Origin: Clostridiales bacterium
Lineage (GTDB): Bacteria; Bacillota; Clostridia; Lachnospirales; Lachnospiraceae
NCBI GenBank assembly: GCA_021203365.1
Contig: JAJQBI010000063.1
Coordinates: 1-56,019 of the forward strand
Direction: 5' to 3'
Length of the DNA: 56,019 nt
Position numbers and translations under genes: made by a program. The first letter of the stretch is position 1, and every line of letters begins with the position of its first letter. Below, piece after piece: positions 1 through 9,609 of this stretch. The notes beneath the pieces were generated by a model. It was given only the letters and a program-made list of their open reading frames with translations, was not told the origin of the DNA and made no database searches.

Positions 1-111
1 TATCCGGATTATCTGGTAAAATAAGGTTTAAAGTCAAGGAGCAGTTCAGTCCCACTTACAACAGCTCCCTCTGCAGGAAAAAGAGAAACATGGGGAAAGG
101 AAAAAGCTCAT

Positions 112-1239
112 ATGAAGATTGCAAGATATCTGGCACCTTTTTTCGCGGTTCTTTTCGCATTATCCACGGCAGGATGTGCCGACGCGAAGACCACCGGCGC
201 GGAACAGGCTGTCAAAAGTGAACTGGATCTTCTGAAAAACCTGGACTCTGAAACAGTGCTGAAATATATCTCCTATCAGGAACTGTTTCCCGATGCCACG
301 GAAAACACCGAACTGTCTGACGAAATCAAAGAGGTTTTCGCCCTCTTTTTTCAGGATTTCGACTACAAGATTCTGAAAACAACCGTCGACCAGGAAGAAA
401 ATACGGCTGAAGTCAGCCTCCGGCTTACCACACTGGATGCCCAGACTCTCGCCGGGGATTATATGCGGGCCAAGCTGGAAAACGAAATTCTCGCGGCCTC
501 GGCCGGCTCCGGAGACACCGGGGATGACACGGACTCCCTGGCGTATCAGTATCTGCTGCTTGGGCAGCTTCTGCGCGAAAATACATACGATACCGCAGAG
601 ATACAGTGCACGGTCACCCTTTCCAACGCCGGGACATCCGACAGCACACAGTGGGAGATCCAGCGCTCACAGACCCTGGAAAATAATCTGGTAGGCGGTT
701 TTATAACGTACCTGTCCGACCCGGATATCCTGTCTGCCCAGGACACCCTCTCTGTCTATCTGGATACCCTGGGGACCATGGACGAAGAGACAATGATCAG
801 TTATCTTGGCCTGGAGGAAAGTCTGACCACCTCAGACTCCGCAAAGAATGCCATCGCCCAGGCTCTGGCTTCTCAGGTTCACACATATTTCGCCTATGAA
901 ATTACAGACAGCACCGTGGAAGGCTATTACGCCACTGTAACGACGGAGATCACGACCATTGACAGCGATGCCATTATGGAAGTCTATGAGGCCGCGCTGG
1001 ACAGCTATCTGGACTCCTCCGACGCGGTCATTGACGGCTCCACTGCCCGCTACAGCAAATCTCACGAGCTTCTGCTGCAGAGTATTAATGAAAACACAGC
1101 GACCACCACTGCCCAGGCCTCCTTTCACCTCATCAATGACGGAGCCTCCTGGAAGCTGGAGGACGGAAGCGCAGAGCTTGGAAACGCTCTGTTTGGCTCT
1201 TTTGTGGCTGCAGATACCTCTGAAGATACAGATGAATAA
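112..1239 (+). CDS. Lipoprotein of unknown function with two tandem homologous lobes
   Basis: A 375-residue exported lipoprotein. The N-terminus has a basic start, a hydrophobic stretch and a lipobox ending at Cys22 (STAGC), so it should be lipidated and held on the outer face of the membrane. The mature part appears to contain two copies of one domain: about residues 40-125 (LDSETVLKYISYQELF, then a TTVDQEENTAEVSLRLTT strand) and about 222-305 (MDEETMISYLGLEESL, then a GYYATVTTEITTID strand). I do not recognise a named family with certainty; the pattern resembles small NTF2-like lipoprotein domains of Clostridia. The start is ATG 112 behind GGGGAAAGG. A terminator follows directly. No neighbour suggests its substrate. 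Confidence 0.75.
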   Translation: MKIARYLAPFFAVLFALSTAGCADAKTTGAEQAVKSELDLLKNLDSETVLKYISYQELFPDATENTELSDEIKEVFALFFQDFDYKILKTTVDQEENTAEVSLRLTTLDAQTLAGDYMRAKLENEILAASAGSGDTGDDTDSLAYQYLLLGQLLRENTYDTAEIQCTVTLSNAGTSDSTQWEIQRSQTLENNLVGGFITYLSDPDILSAQDTLSVYLDTLGTMDEETMISYLGLEESLTTSDSAKNAIAQALASQVHTYFAYEITDSTVEGYYATVTTEITTIDSDAIMEVYEAALDSYLDSSDAVIDGSTARYSKSHELLLQSINENTATTTAQASFHLINDGASWKLEDGSAELGNALFGSFVAADTSEDTDE

Positions 1240-1255
1240 ACCGGTCCTCCGTCTG

Positions 1256-1290
1256 ACAGGGCTGCCCCTCCCGGGACAGCCCTGTTTTTT
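1256..1290 (+). terminator. Rho-independent terminator of the lipoprotein gene
   Basis: A 9-bp stem, ACAGGGCTG paired with CAGCCCTGT, is followed by a run of Ts. It lies between the lipoprotein stop and the convergent aspS stop at 1294. It has no T-run in the minus direction, so aspS transcripts are not obviously ended by it. Confidence 0.85.
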
Positions 1291-1293
1291 CTC

Positions 1294-3090
1294 TTATTCT
1301 TCTGCGTTTTCGGCTGCAAGGGCAAGCCCCAGCTCCTCAAGCTGCTCCGGACTTACCTTTCCGGGAGACTGGGTCATCAGACAGGAGGCGTCTTTCACCT
1401 TGGGGAAAGCGATCACATCACGAATACTGTCTGTCTTTGCCATCAGCATCACCAGGCGGTCCAGTCCGTAGGCCAGACCCGCGTGAGGCGGCACTCCGTA
1501 TTTAAACGCGTCCAGAAGGAAGCCAAACTGCTCATAGGCGGATTCCTTTGTAAAGCCTAGCATTTCAAACATTTTTTCCTGAATCTCATTCTGATGGATC
1601 CGGACGCTTCCGCCTCCAATCTCGTTTCCGTTCAGAACAATATCATAGGCCTTGGCTCTCACCTTTCCGGGGTCTGTATCCAGAAGGGGAAGATCTTCCT
1701 CCATAAGCATGGTAAAGGGATGGTGCATGGCCGTGTACCGGTTTTCCTCCTCACTCCACTCAAGAAGGGGAAACTCCGTAACCCATACAAAGCGATACTC
1801 ATTTTTATCCAGAAGTCCCATCTGTTTTGCCAGCTCAAGGCGCAGAGCCCCAAGCACATCGCAGACCAGCTTCGTCTTATCCGCCGCGAAAAGGAGAAGA
1901 TCTCCAGGCTTTCCGTCAAGAGCGCTTACCAGAGCGTCCATCTCCTCCTCCTTCATAAATTTCCCGAAGGAAGACTTCCGGGCGCCGTCCGCGCCAATGG
2001 CAATATAGGCCAGTCCCTTTGCCCCATAGCCTCTGGCAAACTCCACAAGCTTGTCAATCTTTTTCCTGGGCATGCCTCCCTGCCCTTGGGCGTTAATGCC
2101 GCGCACAGAGCCGTCCTTCTCCAGCGCTCCTGTAAACACCGCAAAACCACAGTCCCGTACAAGGTCGCTCACATCGCAAAGCTCCATTCCAAAACGCATG
2201 TCCGGCTTATCAGAGCCAAAACGATCCATGGCCTCCTGCCAGGTAATCCGCTGAATCGGAAGAGGGACCTCCACATCCAGAACTTCTTTAAACAAATACG
2301 CCAGGAAACGCTCATTGACGTCGATCACGTCGTCCACATCCACAAAGGACAATTCCATATCGATCTGCGTAAATTCCGGCTGCCGGTCCGCGCGCAGGTC
2401 CTCATCCCGGAAGCAGCGGGTGATCTGAATATAGCGGTCATAGCCGGAGCACATAAGAAGCTGCTTGTAAAGCTGGGGCGACTGGGGCAGTCCGTAAAAA
2501 CTCCCCGGATGAATCCGGGAGGGAACCAGGTAGTCCCGTGCCCCCTCAGGCGTACTCTTTCCAAGCATGGGGGTTTCAATCTCCAGGAACCCCTCTCCGG
2601 CAAAAAACTGTCTGGTCAGCATGGCCACCCGGCTTTTCATCATCAGATTTCTCTGAAGATCCGGTCTTCTCAAATCAAGATAGCGGTATTTCAGGCGAAT
2701 CTCATCCTTCGTCCGGCTGTTTTCCTCCACAGGGAAAGGAGGCACCTGGGATTCTGAGAGAATGCGCAGCTGCCCAACACGAATCTCAATCTCCCCGGTG
2801 ACAAGACCCGGATTCACGGCGCCCAGCCTTTTTTCCACGGTTCCAACCACGGCGATTACAAACTCGCTGCGCAGCCGGCCGGCCTTCTCAAAGCCCTCAT
2901 GATCTATGCTTCCATCCTCAAAAACCAGCTGCACAATCCCCGAACGATCCCGGAGATCCACAAAGACAATGCCCCCTTTGTTCCTCGCTCTGGCCACCCA
3001 GCCCATCAGGGTCACCTGGCTTCCTGCCGGCTCCGCCGCCACTTCCGCGCAGCGGCAGGTTCTGTGCAGTCCCTGCATACTTTCCGCCAT
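1294..3090 (-). CDS. aspS: Aspartyl-tRNA synthetase
   Basis: Class II synthetase of 598 residues that charges tRNA-Asp in the cytoplasm; the usual length for the bacterial form with a GAD insertion. Seen in order: N-terminal OB-fold anticodon domain (about 20-105), class II core with the motif 2 loop FRDEDLRADRQPEFTQID (227-244), GAD insertion (about 295-405), and motif 3 GLAYGLDRLVML (538-549). The start is ATG 3090 with GAGGAGG about 12 bases upstream. It is the last gene of the block, 56 bases after hisS, the hisS-aspS pair typical of Bacillota. No T-box leader is visible upstream. I cannot tell from sequence alone whether it discriminates tRNA-Asp from tRNA-Asn. Confidence 0.97.
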   Translation of the reverse strand: MAESMQGLHRTCRCAEVAAEPAGSQVTLMGWVARARNKGGIVFVDLRDRSGIVQLVFEDGSIDHEGFEKAGRLRSEFVIAVVGTVEKRLGAVNPGLVTGEIEIRVGQLRILSESQVPPFPVEENSRTKDEIRLKYRYLDLRRPDLQRNLMMKSRVAMLTRQFFAGEGFLEIETPMLGKSTPEGARDYLVPSRIHPGSFYGLPQSPQLYKQLLMCSGYDRYIQITRCFRDEDLRADRQPEFTQIDMELSFVDVDDVIDVNERFLAYLFKEVLDVEVPLPIQRITWQEAMDRFGSDKPDMRFGMELCDVSDLVRDCGFAVFTGALEKDGSVRGINAQGQGGMPRKKIDKLVEFARGYGAKGLAYIAIGADGARKSSFGKFMKEEEMDALVSALDGKPGDLLLFAADKTKLVCDVLGALRLELAKQMGLLDKNEYRFVWVTEFPLLEWSEEENRYTAMHHPFTMLMEEDLPLLDTDPGKVRAKAYDIVLNGNEIGGGSVRIHQNEIQEKMFEMLGFTKESAYEQFGFLLDAFKYGVPPHAGLAYGLDRLVMLMAKTDSIRDVIAFPKVKDASCLMTQSPGKVSPEQLEELGLALAAENAEE

Positions 3091-3146
3091 TTTCTCTCAT
3101 CCTCCTCACAATTTATGCAAAAGCCTGAATTCCTTTTTATGAAATC

Positions 3147-4403
3147 CTACATTCTGTCTCTGAAAAATTCAGTAACTTCCGTATAGCCTTCCGCCGCCAT
3201 CTGTTCCTTCTGAAATTTCTTGTTCTTTTTCATGATTGAGATATTCACCTGGGTACCCGCTTTTCTCTCCTCCTCTGCCTGCTTCAGAATGACGGTGAGC
3301 TTTTCCGCAGGCATGTTTTTCTCAATGAGGTACGCTTTTTTCGCGCCGGCCGCGGGAATCCTGTAGTCCTTTTCCAGAAGAAGCATGACGATCCGTTCAA
3401 AACCAATGGAAAAGCCACAGGCACTGATATTGTTCCCGGTAAATTTCCCGATCATCTCATCGTAGCGGCCGCCGCCGCCCACACTGCCCCCGAACTCATC
3501 CATGGAGATCTCAAAGATCGGACCTGTATAATAGGACATTCCCCGGACAAGGGTGGGGTCAAACGCCATTTTAAAGTCCGCGGTCTTCACGGCTTCCACA
3601 GTGGAGATAATGGTTTCAAGATCATCGGCCACCTTCTCCGGCAGCACACCGGCCAGCTTCTCCTTACAGAAACGTACCCCTGCCGTGTCGCCGGTGATCT
3701 CCTGAAACAGGCCCAGATAGGTCTGGATGGCCTTCTCTGGGAAGCCTTCCTTTTCCAGCTCCTCCTTCACACCGGAAAGGCCGATTTTGTCCATCTTGTC
3801 CAGAATAATAAAGACCGTCTCAAAGCTTTCCTCCGGGAAACCGCTGTAGGCGGCCATGGCCTTTAAAATCCTCCGGTCGTTTATCCGGATGGTGAAATCA
3901 TGAAAGTCCAGCTTTCCAAGAAGAGTCGTAGTTGCCAGGACGAGCTCAATTTCCGCCAGGTAGGTGGGCTCTCCCAGAATATCAATGTCACACTGCATGA
4001 ACTGGCGGAAGCGTCCTCTCTGCGGACGGTCCGCTCTCCACACATTCCCCATCTGCAGAGCCTTAAAAGGGGCGGGAAGTGAATTCGCGTTGTTGGAATA
4101 ATACCGGGAAAGGGGAACCGTCAGATCATAGCGAAGGCCGGAATCCACCAGGTCGTTCTCCTCCCGGGCTTCCAGAAGCTTCAGCTTCTCTCCCCTTTTC
4201 AGGATCTTAAAGATCAGCTTCTCATTTTCCCCGCCCTGCCTGCTGTTCAGATTCTCAATATGCTCCACGCAGGGGGTTTCAATGGATGTAAAGCCGAATG
4301 TCCCATAGGTTTCCCGGATCATCTGCATCACGTAATTCCGGATCTCCATTTCCCTGGGCAAAATATCCTTCATGCCGGTTACCGGCTTCTTTTTTAACGC
4401 CAT
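3147..4403 (-). CDS. hisS: Histidyl-tRNA synthetase with a short C-terminal domain
   Basis: Class II synthetase, 418 residues from ATG 4403, which has AGGAGG five bases upstream; an upstream in-frame start at 4424 lacks this spacing. Motif 2 is at 123-144 (RADRPQRGRFRQFMQCDID), the HisRS signature LVRGMSYYTG at 285-294 and motif 3 ACGFSIGFERIVML at 328-341. The wording of motif 2 (RPQRGRFRQFMQCD) and the HisA motif (RGMSYYTG rather than RGLDYYTG) departs from the common bacterial form. The C-terminal anticodon-binding domain (about 355-418) is only some 65 residues, shorter than the roughly 90-100 usual in the family. The gene starts 10 bases after the HD-GYP gene, so the two are probably cotranscribed. 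Confidence 0.95.
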   Translation of the reverse strand: MALKKKPVTGMKDILPREMEIRNYVMQMIRETYGTFGFTSIETPCVEHIENLNSRQGGENEKLIFKILKRGEKLKLLEAREENDLVDSGLRYDLTVPLSRYYSNNANSLPAPFKALQMGNVWRADRPQRGRFRQFMQCDIDILGEPTYLAEIELVLATTTLLGKLDFHDFTIRINDRRILKAMAAYSGFPEESFETVFIILDKMDKIGLSGVKEELEKEGFPEKAIQTYLGLFQEITGDTAGVRFCKEKLAGVLPEKVADDLETIISTVEAVKTADFKMAFDPTLVRGMSYYTGPIFEISMDEFGGSVGGGGRYDEMIGKFTGNNISACGFSIGFERIVMLLLEKDYRIPAAGAKKAYLIEKNMPAEKLTVILKQAEEERKAGTQVNISIMKKNKKFQKEQMAAEGYTEVTEFFRDRM

Positions 4404-4413
4404 ATTATCCTCC

Positions 4414-5004
4414 TTAACGATCATTATTTCCTTTTTTATTCCCGGCGGGATTCATCCAGTCCGGATTCTGTACAACCCGCTGCATGGCCAGAAAAACCTC
4501 CAGGTCAAAATTCTTAATCTCATCGATCATCAGCCGGATCACATGATCCAGGTCAAAGGCTCCCTCATAGGGGTGATCCGAGCTCAGGGACGCAAACACG
4601 TCACACACTCGCAGAATCCTGGCGCCCAGAGGGATCTCCCTTCCGGAAAGGTTGGATGGATATCCGCTCCCGTCATAATTCTCATGGTGATAGAGGATAC
4701 TTTCCAGAACAAATTCTGAGTAATCCTGCCCCTTCAGCTCCTCATAGCCAAGGGAAGAGTGCATGCGGACGTACTTCAGCTCCTCAATCATCATCGGGTC
4801 ACTTTCATTTCCATCGATATAGGCGGAAAGCTTCAGTTTCCCGATGTCGTGAACCAGCCCGGCAATGGCCAGCTGGTAACAGACATCCCCGGAAAGCTTC
4901 AGCTCCCCGGCCACCGCATAAGCGAGATTGCTGACAACAATTCCATGATTCAGCTCTGAGGACAGATCCAGCTCCAGAATTCGATCCTTTCCATCCGTCT
5001 TCAT
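4414..5004 (-). CDS. HD-GYP domain phosphohydrolase
   Basis: A 196-residue stand-alone HD-GYP protein. Metal ligands are visible: His20, the HD pair His52-Asp53 in VHDIGK, His82, and the GYP signature HHENYDGSGYP at 106-116. HD-GYP domains usually hydrolyse cyclic di-GMP or related cyclic dinucleotides; that substrate is inferred here. There is no sensor or receiver domain, so any input would come from elsewhere. The start was set at ATG 5004; GGAGG lies 13 bases upstream, a long but usable spacing, and the region further upstream does not fit the family. It sits between hemZ and hisS with short gaps (37 and 10 bases). Confidence 0.88.
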   Translation of the reverse strand: MKTDGKDRILELDLSSELNHGIVVSNLAYAVAGELKLSGDVCYQLAIAGLVHDIGKLKLSAYIDGNESDPMMIEELKYVRMHSSLGYEELKGQDYSEFVLESILYHHENYDGSGYPSNLSGREIPLGARILRVCDVFASLSSDHPYEGAFDLDHVIRLMIDEIKNFDLEVFLAMQRVVQNPDWMNPAGNKKGNNDR

Positions 5005-5041
5005 CTTATGAGAGATTCCTCCTTTCTGCTCCGATCCTCTG

Positions 5042-6580
5042 TCACAGCAGTGTCCGGACCGCTCTTTCCTTTCTCTCAATCATCTCATCCACACGGTTTA
5101 TGTAGCTGGTCACATCCTTGACATTTTCCACACGGTGTATGCGTTTCCCGTGATCCAGAACCAGGCGGCTGGTTCCCCCCGCCCCAAGCGCAAGAATGTG
5201 CTGCTTTTCTTCCATAATCAGTATATTGTAAATCCCGGCTTTGTCAACCTCGGCATAGCCTACATTTTCAAAATTCCCCTTCATGTTTTTCTGCCGGTAC
5301 AGATAATAAGGCCCCATTCCCATTTCATAAGCGGTTTTCATGGTCAGATCCATGATTTCCTGGTTGTTCTCAAAGGTCATCTCCTCATACTGTTCCTTAA
5401 AGATATTCAGCCTGGCCGCCCGCTTTACGGCCAGGGAATGGACCGTCAGACTGTCCGGGGAGAGCCTGCGGATCTGCTGCAGGGTATTTTCCACCATGGA
5501 AATGTCCTCCCCCGGCAGGCCCACGATCAGATCCATATTTATATTGTCAAAGCCCGCCTCCCGGGCAAGGGAAAAGGCCTGATACACCTGTTCCACAGTG
5601 TGCCGTCTGCCGATTATATCCAGCGTGCTCTGGTTCAGCGTCTGTGGATTCACGGAAATCCTTGTCACCGGGTATTCCCGGAGGACCTGAAGCTTTTCCG
5701 GCGTTATACTGTCCGGCCGCCCCGCTTCCACGGTAAACTCACGAAGGCCTCCGCAGGGAAAGGATTCCACAATCGCCTGCAGCAGACGCCGAAGCTGCGG
5801 CGGCTCAAGGGTTGTGGGGGTTCCCCCTCCGATATAGACCGTATCCGGCCTCCGGCCGCTCATCATCCGGGAAACCATATGGATCTCCCGGATCAGCGCA
5901 TCCAGGTACTCATCCACCCGCTTCTTCCACTTTTCCAGAGGATAGGAGCTGAAGGAACAGTACAGACAGATACTTGGACAAAAAGGAATCCCCACATAAA
6001 GACTGTAGCCGTTTTCATAGTCTATATTTTTCAGGATCTCCCTCTCCCGGTTGGCAATGGTTACCGCCAGCGCAGTTTTCTCAGGGCTGACCAGGTAACG
6101 GCTGCGCATTTTTTCCGCGGACTCCGGGTTGCTCATACCGCTCTCCAGCATTTCCATGACCAGCTTCACCGGACGGATTCCCGTCAGGTTTCCCCAGGGA
6201 AGAGTTTTCCCGGACAGCCGGACCAGAAGCTTATAGAGGGCATATTTCAGTCTGTCTTTATTTTCCCTTCGGGTCCCGTATTTATCATCCTCAGGAGAAA
6301 CAGGAGCATCGGGGGCTTCCCCGCCGGCGGATCCCTCAATCTCAGATGCACAGACGATTCCCTGACTTTCCTCATCCTGCCAGCGGATAAAACGGCTGTC
6401 CCCTTCCCGGCTGATCTGGAAAAAGAGATTGTCTCCCTCCTTCACATCCGCCGCGTCATAAAAAATATGGAATTTTGCCTCCGGATAGAACGCCCGGATC
6501 AATTCAAAAACATCATGCTCAAATTCTCTGTCCAGAAACAGAATGCCGATCTCACACAAAGGGATTATACCTCTTTTCAT
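5042..6580 (-). CDS. hemZ: HemZ-type coproporphyrinogen III oxidase-like radical SAM protein
   Basis: A 512-residue radical SAM protein of the HemN/HemZ group. The 4Fe-4S ligand triad is C201-x3-C205-x2-C208 (CPSICLYC), followed by the GGGTPT segment that binds the SAM methionine. The N-terminal ~190 residues match the extra domain that marks HemZ. The family is linked to oxygen-independent haem synthesis, but many members have uncertain substrates and no other haem gene lies here. ATG 6580 overlaps the end of the MBL gene by 29 bases; a TTG at 6559 with AGAGG ten bases upstream is an alternative start that loses seven residues. Confidence 0.9.
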   Translation of the reverse strand: MKRGIIPLCEIGILFLDREFEHDVFELIRAFYPEAKFHIFYDAADVKEGDNLFFQISREGDSRFIRWQDEESQGIVCASEIEGSAGGEAPDAPVSPEDDKYGTRRENKDRLKYALYKLLVRLSGKTLPWGNLTGIRPVKLVMEMLESGMSNPESAEKMRSRYLVSPEKTALAVTIANREREILKNIDYENGYSLYVGIPFCPSICLYCSFSSYPLEKWKKRVDEYLDALIREIHMVSRMMSGRRPDTVYIGGGTPTTLEPPQLRRLLQAIVESFPCGGLREFTVEAGRPDSITPEKLQVLREYPVTRISVNPQTLNQSTLDIIGRRHTVEQVYQAFSLAREAGFDNINMDLIVGLPGEDISMVENTLQQIRRLSPDSLTVHSLAVKRAARLNIFKEQYEEMTFENNQEIMDLTMKTAYEMGMGPYYLYRQKNMKGNFENVGYAEVDKAGIYNILIMEEKQHILALGAGGTSRLVLDHGKRIHRVENVKDVTSYINRVDEMIERKERAVRTLL

Positions 6581-7181
6581 AACCGATGGTGGTGGACTGC
6601 TCGTGGCCGGGAAAAATATCTGTCTCCTCAGGCAGTGTATCCAGAAGCCTGTGAAGGCTTCTTACGATCTCTGACGTACTGCCTCCCGGAAAGTCGGTCC
6701 TTCCCACAGAACCGCAGAAAAGGGTATCTCCGGAAAACAACACGCCCTCTTCCTCAATATAATAACAGCAGCTTCCCTTTGTATGTCCCGGAGTGTGGAA
6801 AAGCTTTATGGAAAAACCGGCCGCCTCAAATACCTGTCCATCGCTCAGCAGCACATCTGCCTTCAGGGTGACAGGCTTTCCGGTATATCTGGTAAGATTG
6901 GCGGATGGGTTCTCAAGAAGCTCCTGCTCCGCCTGACAGGCATAAACCTGAATTCCGTATTTTTCCCTCACATCAGACACGGCCAGAATGTGATCGTAGT
7001 GGCCGTGGGTAAGCAGAATCGCCGCGGGGCTTCCCCCCATGGCAGATATCTTCGCATATATTCTCTCCGGGGCGTCTCCCGGATCCAGGATCAGGATCTC
7101 CCCGGTCTCCGTGTTTTTCGCGAAATAACAGTTTGTGGATACAGAGCCCAGTATACACTTCTGCAGTTCCAGCTTCGACAT
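6552..7181 (-). CDS. MBL-fold metallohydrolase (glyoxalase II/YqgX-like)
   Basis: A 209-residue metallo-beta-lactamase-fold enzyme. Zinc ligands appear in THGHYDH (58-64), in HTPGHTKGS, in GDTLF and in the final FPGHEQ segment. This pattern and length fit the YqgX/glyoxalase II-like thiolester hydrolases, whose physiological substrate is usually unknown. The start ATG 7181 has GGGAGG nearby. It lies 24 bases after relA and overlaps hemZ by 29 bases, which implies one operon and probable translational coupling. Confidence 0.9.
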   Translation of the reverse strand: MSKLELQKCILGSVSTNCYFAKNTETGEILILDPGDAPERIYAKISAMGGSPAAILLTHGHYDHILAVSDVREKYGIQVYACQAEQELLENPSANLTRYTGKPVTLKADVLLSDGQVFEAAGFSIKLFHTPGHTKGSCCYYIEEEGVLFSGDTLFCGSVGRTDFPGGSTSEIVRSLHRLLDTLPEETDIFPGHEQSTTIGYEKRYNPFV

Positions 7182-7205
7182 TTTCTTCCTCCCTTTCCCG
7201 CCGGA

Positions 7206-9524
7206 TCAGCCGGACGTCCGGACCACATCCAGCACACTTTCTACCTGGCGTATTTTTTCAATAAGAGAATTCAGCTCCTCCTTGCTTCCCACATTAAAGC
7301 TCATGGAAATCGTCGCCTTTTCCTGCTTGCTGGTCCGGCTGTTGATGGTTCGCAGGTCAATTTTCCGCTCGGTAAAAATCCTGGAAATATCCACCAGAAG
7401 CCCTGTGCGGTTGTTGGCGTATACCTGGATTTCCGCCTCATATTTCTCCGGGATCCGGCCTTCCGCCTCCCATTCCGCCTCGATCAGACGGTTCCGGTCA
7501 ATTTCCGGCATATTGAGAACGTTGACACAGTCGGTTCTGTGAATGGTAATCCCCCGGCCCCGTGTGACAAAGCCAATGATCTCATCCCCTGGAATGGGGC
7601 TGCAGCATTTGGAAAAACGAACCGCCACATCATGGATGCCCTTGACCACAATACCACTTTTGCTCTTGGCCACATGAAGCCTGTCCTGGTTCTCGGAAGC
7701 CGCCTCCAGCACCTGCTCGTCTGTCAGCTTCTTCCGGTTTTCCTTCTCATAGGCATCCGCCAGCTTGTTAAAGACCTGGCCCTCCTTCAGGCCTCCGTGC
7801 CCTATGGCGGCCAGAACGGACTCCCAGTCCCGGAAGCCGTACTTGCGCATGACGATCTCCTGATACTGCGGCTTTGCATAAACGCCCAGCCTGTAGCCCT
7901 TGGTCTTGGCATACTGGATCAGCATCTCCCGGCCTCTGAGGATATTGTCCTCCTTCAGCTCCTTTTTAAACCACTGATTGATTTTGTTTTTTGCCTGGGT
8001 GCTCTTGACAATCTTCAGCCAGTCCCGGCTGGGGCCCTGGGAATTCTGAGAGGTGATAATCTCAATGCGGTCGCCATTGTTAATCTGATACTCAATGGGA
8101 ACCAGCTTTCCGTTGACCCTGGCGCCAACCATTTTATTCCCCACCGCGCTGTGAACGCTGTAGGCAAAGTCAATGGTGGTGGAGCCGTTGGGCAGTGTCT
8201 TTACATCCCCCTGGGGAGTAAAACAGTAGACACTGTCCGCAAAAAGATCCAGGTCATTTTTCAGAAGACTCATGAATTCCCGGTTATCGGACATGTCTCT
8301 CTGCCATTCCAGAATCTGCCGCAGCCAGTTCAGCTTCTCCTCCTCACTCTTTCCCGGCTTTTTTCCGTCGGAGGCTTCTTTGTATTTCCAGTGGGCGGCA
8401 ATTCCGTATTCCGCCGTCTTATGCATCTCAAAGGTCCGGATCTGAATCTCAAAGGGCTGGCCACTGGGACCGATCAGTGTGGTGTGCAGGGACTGATACA
8501 TATTGGTCTTGGGCATGGCGATGTAATCCTTAAAACGCCCGGGAATGGGCTTGTACATCTCATGGATCACACCCAGGGCCGCGTAACAGTCCTTCACCGT
8601 ATCCACCAGAATCCGCACCGCGAAAAGATCGTAAATCTGATCAATGGTCTTATTCTGATTCACCATCTTCTTGTAGATACTGAAAAAGTGCTTGATCCGG
8701 CCATCCACCTGGGCCTTGATCCCGGCATCCTGCATGTGCTTCTGCACCTGCGCCACAATAACACCGACAAACTCCTCCCGCTCACTTTTGCGCAGGGCCA
8801 CCTTTTCCACCAGGTCATAATAGACATCCGGCTTCAGATATTTCAGAGAAAGGTCATCCAGCTCCACCTTGATCTTGGAAATTCCAAGACGCATGGCGAT
8901 GGGCGCATAAATGTCCATGGTCTCTCTCGCTTTCTCCTTCTGCTTTTCCGGAGTCATGTACTGAAGCGTCCGCATATTGTGAAGGCGGTCCGCAAGCTTA
9001 ATCAGAATCACGCGGATATCCTTTGCCATGGCGAGAAACATTTTCCGCAGATTCTCCGCCTGCACCTCCACCTTGTCCTTTGAATAGGAAAGCTGGCCCA
9101 GCTTTGTGACTCCGTCCACCAGAAGAGCCACCTCGGCGCCAAATTCCCTCTCTATTTCCTCGCTGGTCATCCAGGTATCCTCCACCGCATCATGGAGGAG
9201 ACCGGCTACAATCGTCTCCTTATCCAGTTCCAGATCCGCCAGTATAATGGCAACGCAAAGGGGATGAATGATATAAGGCTCCCCGGATTTGCGTTTCTGG
9301 TCCCTGTGTGCCTCACGGGCCACCTCATAGGCCTTCTGTATCATGGAAAGGTCTGTGGATGGATGGTACTTCTTCACGCTGCAAATCAATTCCTCATACA
9401 GCTCCTCAGGGCTGGTAAAATCACGCATGGATTTCACCGACGCGTCCGCTTTGCGGACAATCTCCATATTTTTCCTGTCCTTCTGTACATCCCCGACGCT
9501 GTTTTTATTCACCGAATCTGCCAT
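7206..9524 (-). CDS. relA: Bifunctional (p)ppGpp synthetase/hydrolase
   Basis: Long Rel protein, 772 residues from ATG 9524 (GGTG-type SD about six bases upstream; longer in-frame starts run through intergenic hairpins). The hydrolase domain keeps HDAVEDT (111-117) and LIKLADRLHNMRTL, so ppGpp hydrolysis should be active. The synthetase domain keeps the RFKD motif (330-333), the RXKD signature of bifunctional enzymes, the G-loop and EYGIAAHW (372-379). TGS, helical and C-terminal ACT domains follow. It makes and degrades the alarmone in response to starvation at the ribosome. It is preceded by apt, as in many Bacillota; dtd, often next to relA, is not here. Confidence 0.96.
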   Translation of the reverse strand: MADSVNKNSVGDVQKDRKNMEIVRKADASVKSMRDFTSPEELYEELICSVKKYHPSTDLSMIQKAYEVAREAHRDQKRKSGEPYIIHPLCVAIILADLELDKETIVAGLLHDAVEDTWMTSEEIEREFGAEVALLVDGVTKLGQLSYSKDKVEVQAENLRKMFLAMAKDIRVILIKLADRLHNMRTLQYMTPEKQKEKARETMDIYAPIAMRLGISKIKVELDDLSLKYLKPDVYYDLVEKVALRKSEREEFVGVIVAQVQKHMQDAGIKAQVDGRIKHFFSIYKKMVNQNKTIDQIYDLFAVRILVDTVKDCYAALGVIHEMYKPIPGRFKDYIAMPKTNMYQSLHTTLIGPSGQPFEIQIRTFEMHKTAEYGIAAHWKYKEASDGKKPGKSEEEKLNWLRQILEWQRDMSDNREFMSLLKNDLDLFADSVYCFTPQGDVKTLPNGSTTIDFAYSVHSAVGNKMVGARVNGKLVPIEYQINNGDRIEIITSQNSQGPSRDWLKIVKSTQAKNKINQWFKKELKEDNILRGREMLIQYAKTKGYRLGVYAKPQYQEIVMRKYGFRDWESVLAAIGHGGLKEGQVFNKLADAYEKENRKKLTDEQVLEAASENQDRLHVAKSKSGIVVKGIHDVAVRFSKCCSPIPGDEIIGFVTRGRGITIHRTDCVNVLNMPEIDRNRLIEAEWEAEGRIPEKYEAEIQVYANNRTGLLVDISRIFTERKIDLRTINSRTSKQEKATISMSFNVGSKEELNSLIEKIRQVESVLDVVRTSG

Positions 9525-9609
9525 TTTTTCACCTGCCTGCGCACAAATTTTCCGTCTGTATCTGTCTGACCGCGCCAGATCCCCCTCCAGCATCCCTCTG
9601 TGGATATCA

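Noticed and set aside
1..111. End of an upstream gene
   Set aside because: No frame with recognisable coding content ends here; only the lipoprotein leader can be supported.
5005..5041. T-box leader expected before hisS/aspS
   Set aside because: The gaps before hisS and the HD-GYP gene are only 10-37 bases and hold no AGGGTGGNACCGCG-like antiterminator.
6783..9083. A 766-codon open frame on the + strand opposite relA and the MBL gene
   Set aside because: It runs across two well-supported genes on the other strand and shows no domain or ribosome-binding site.
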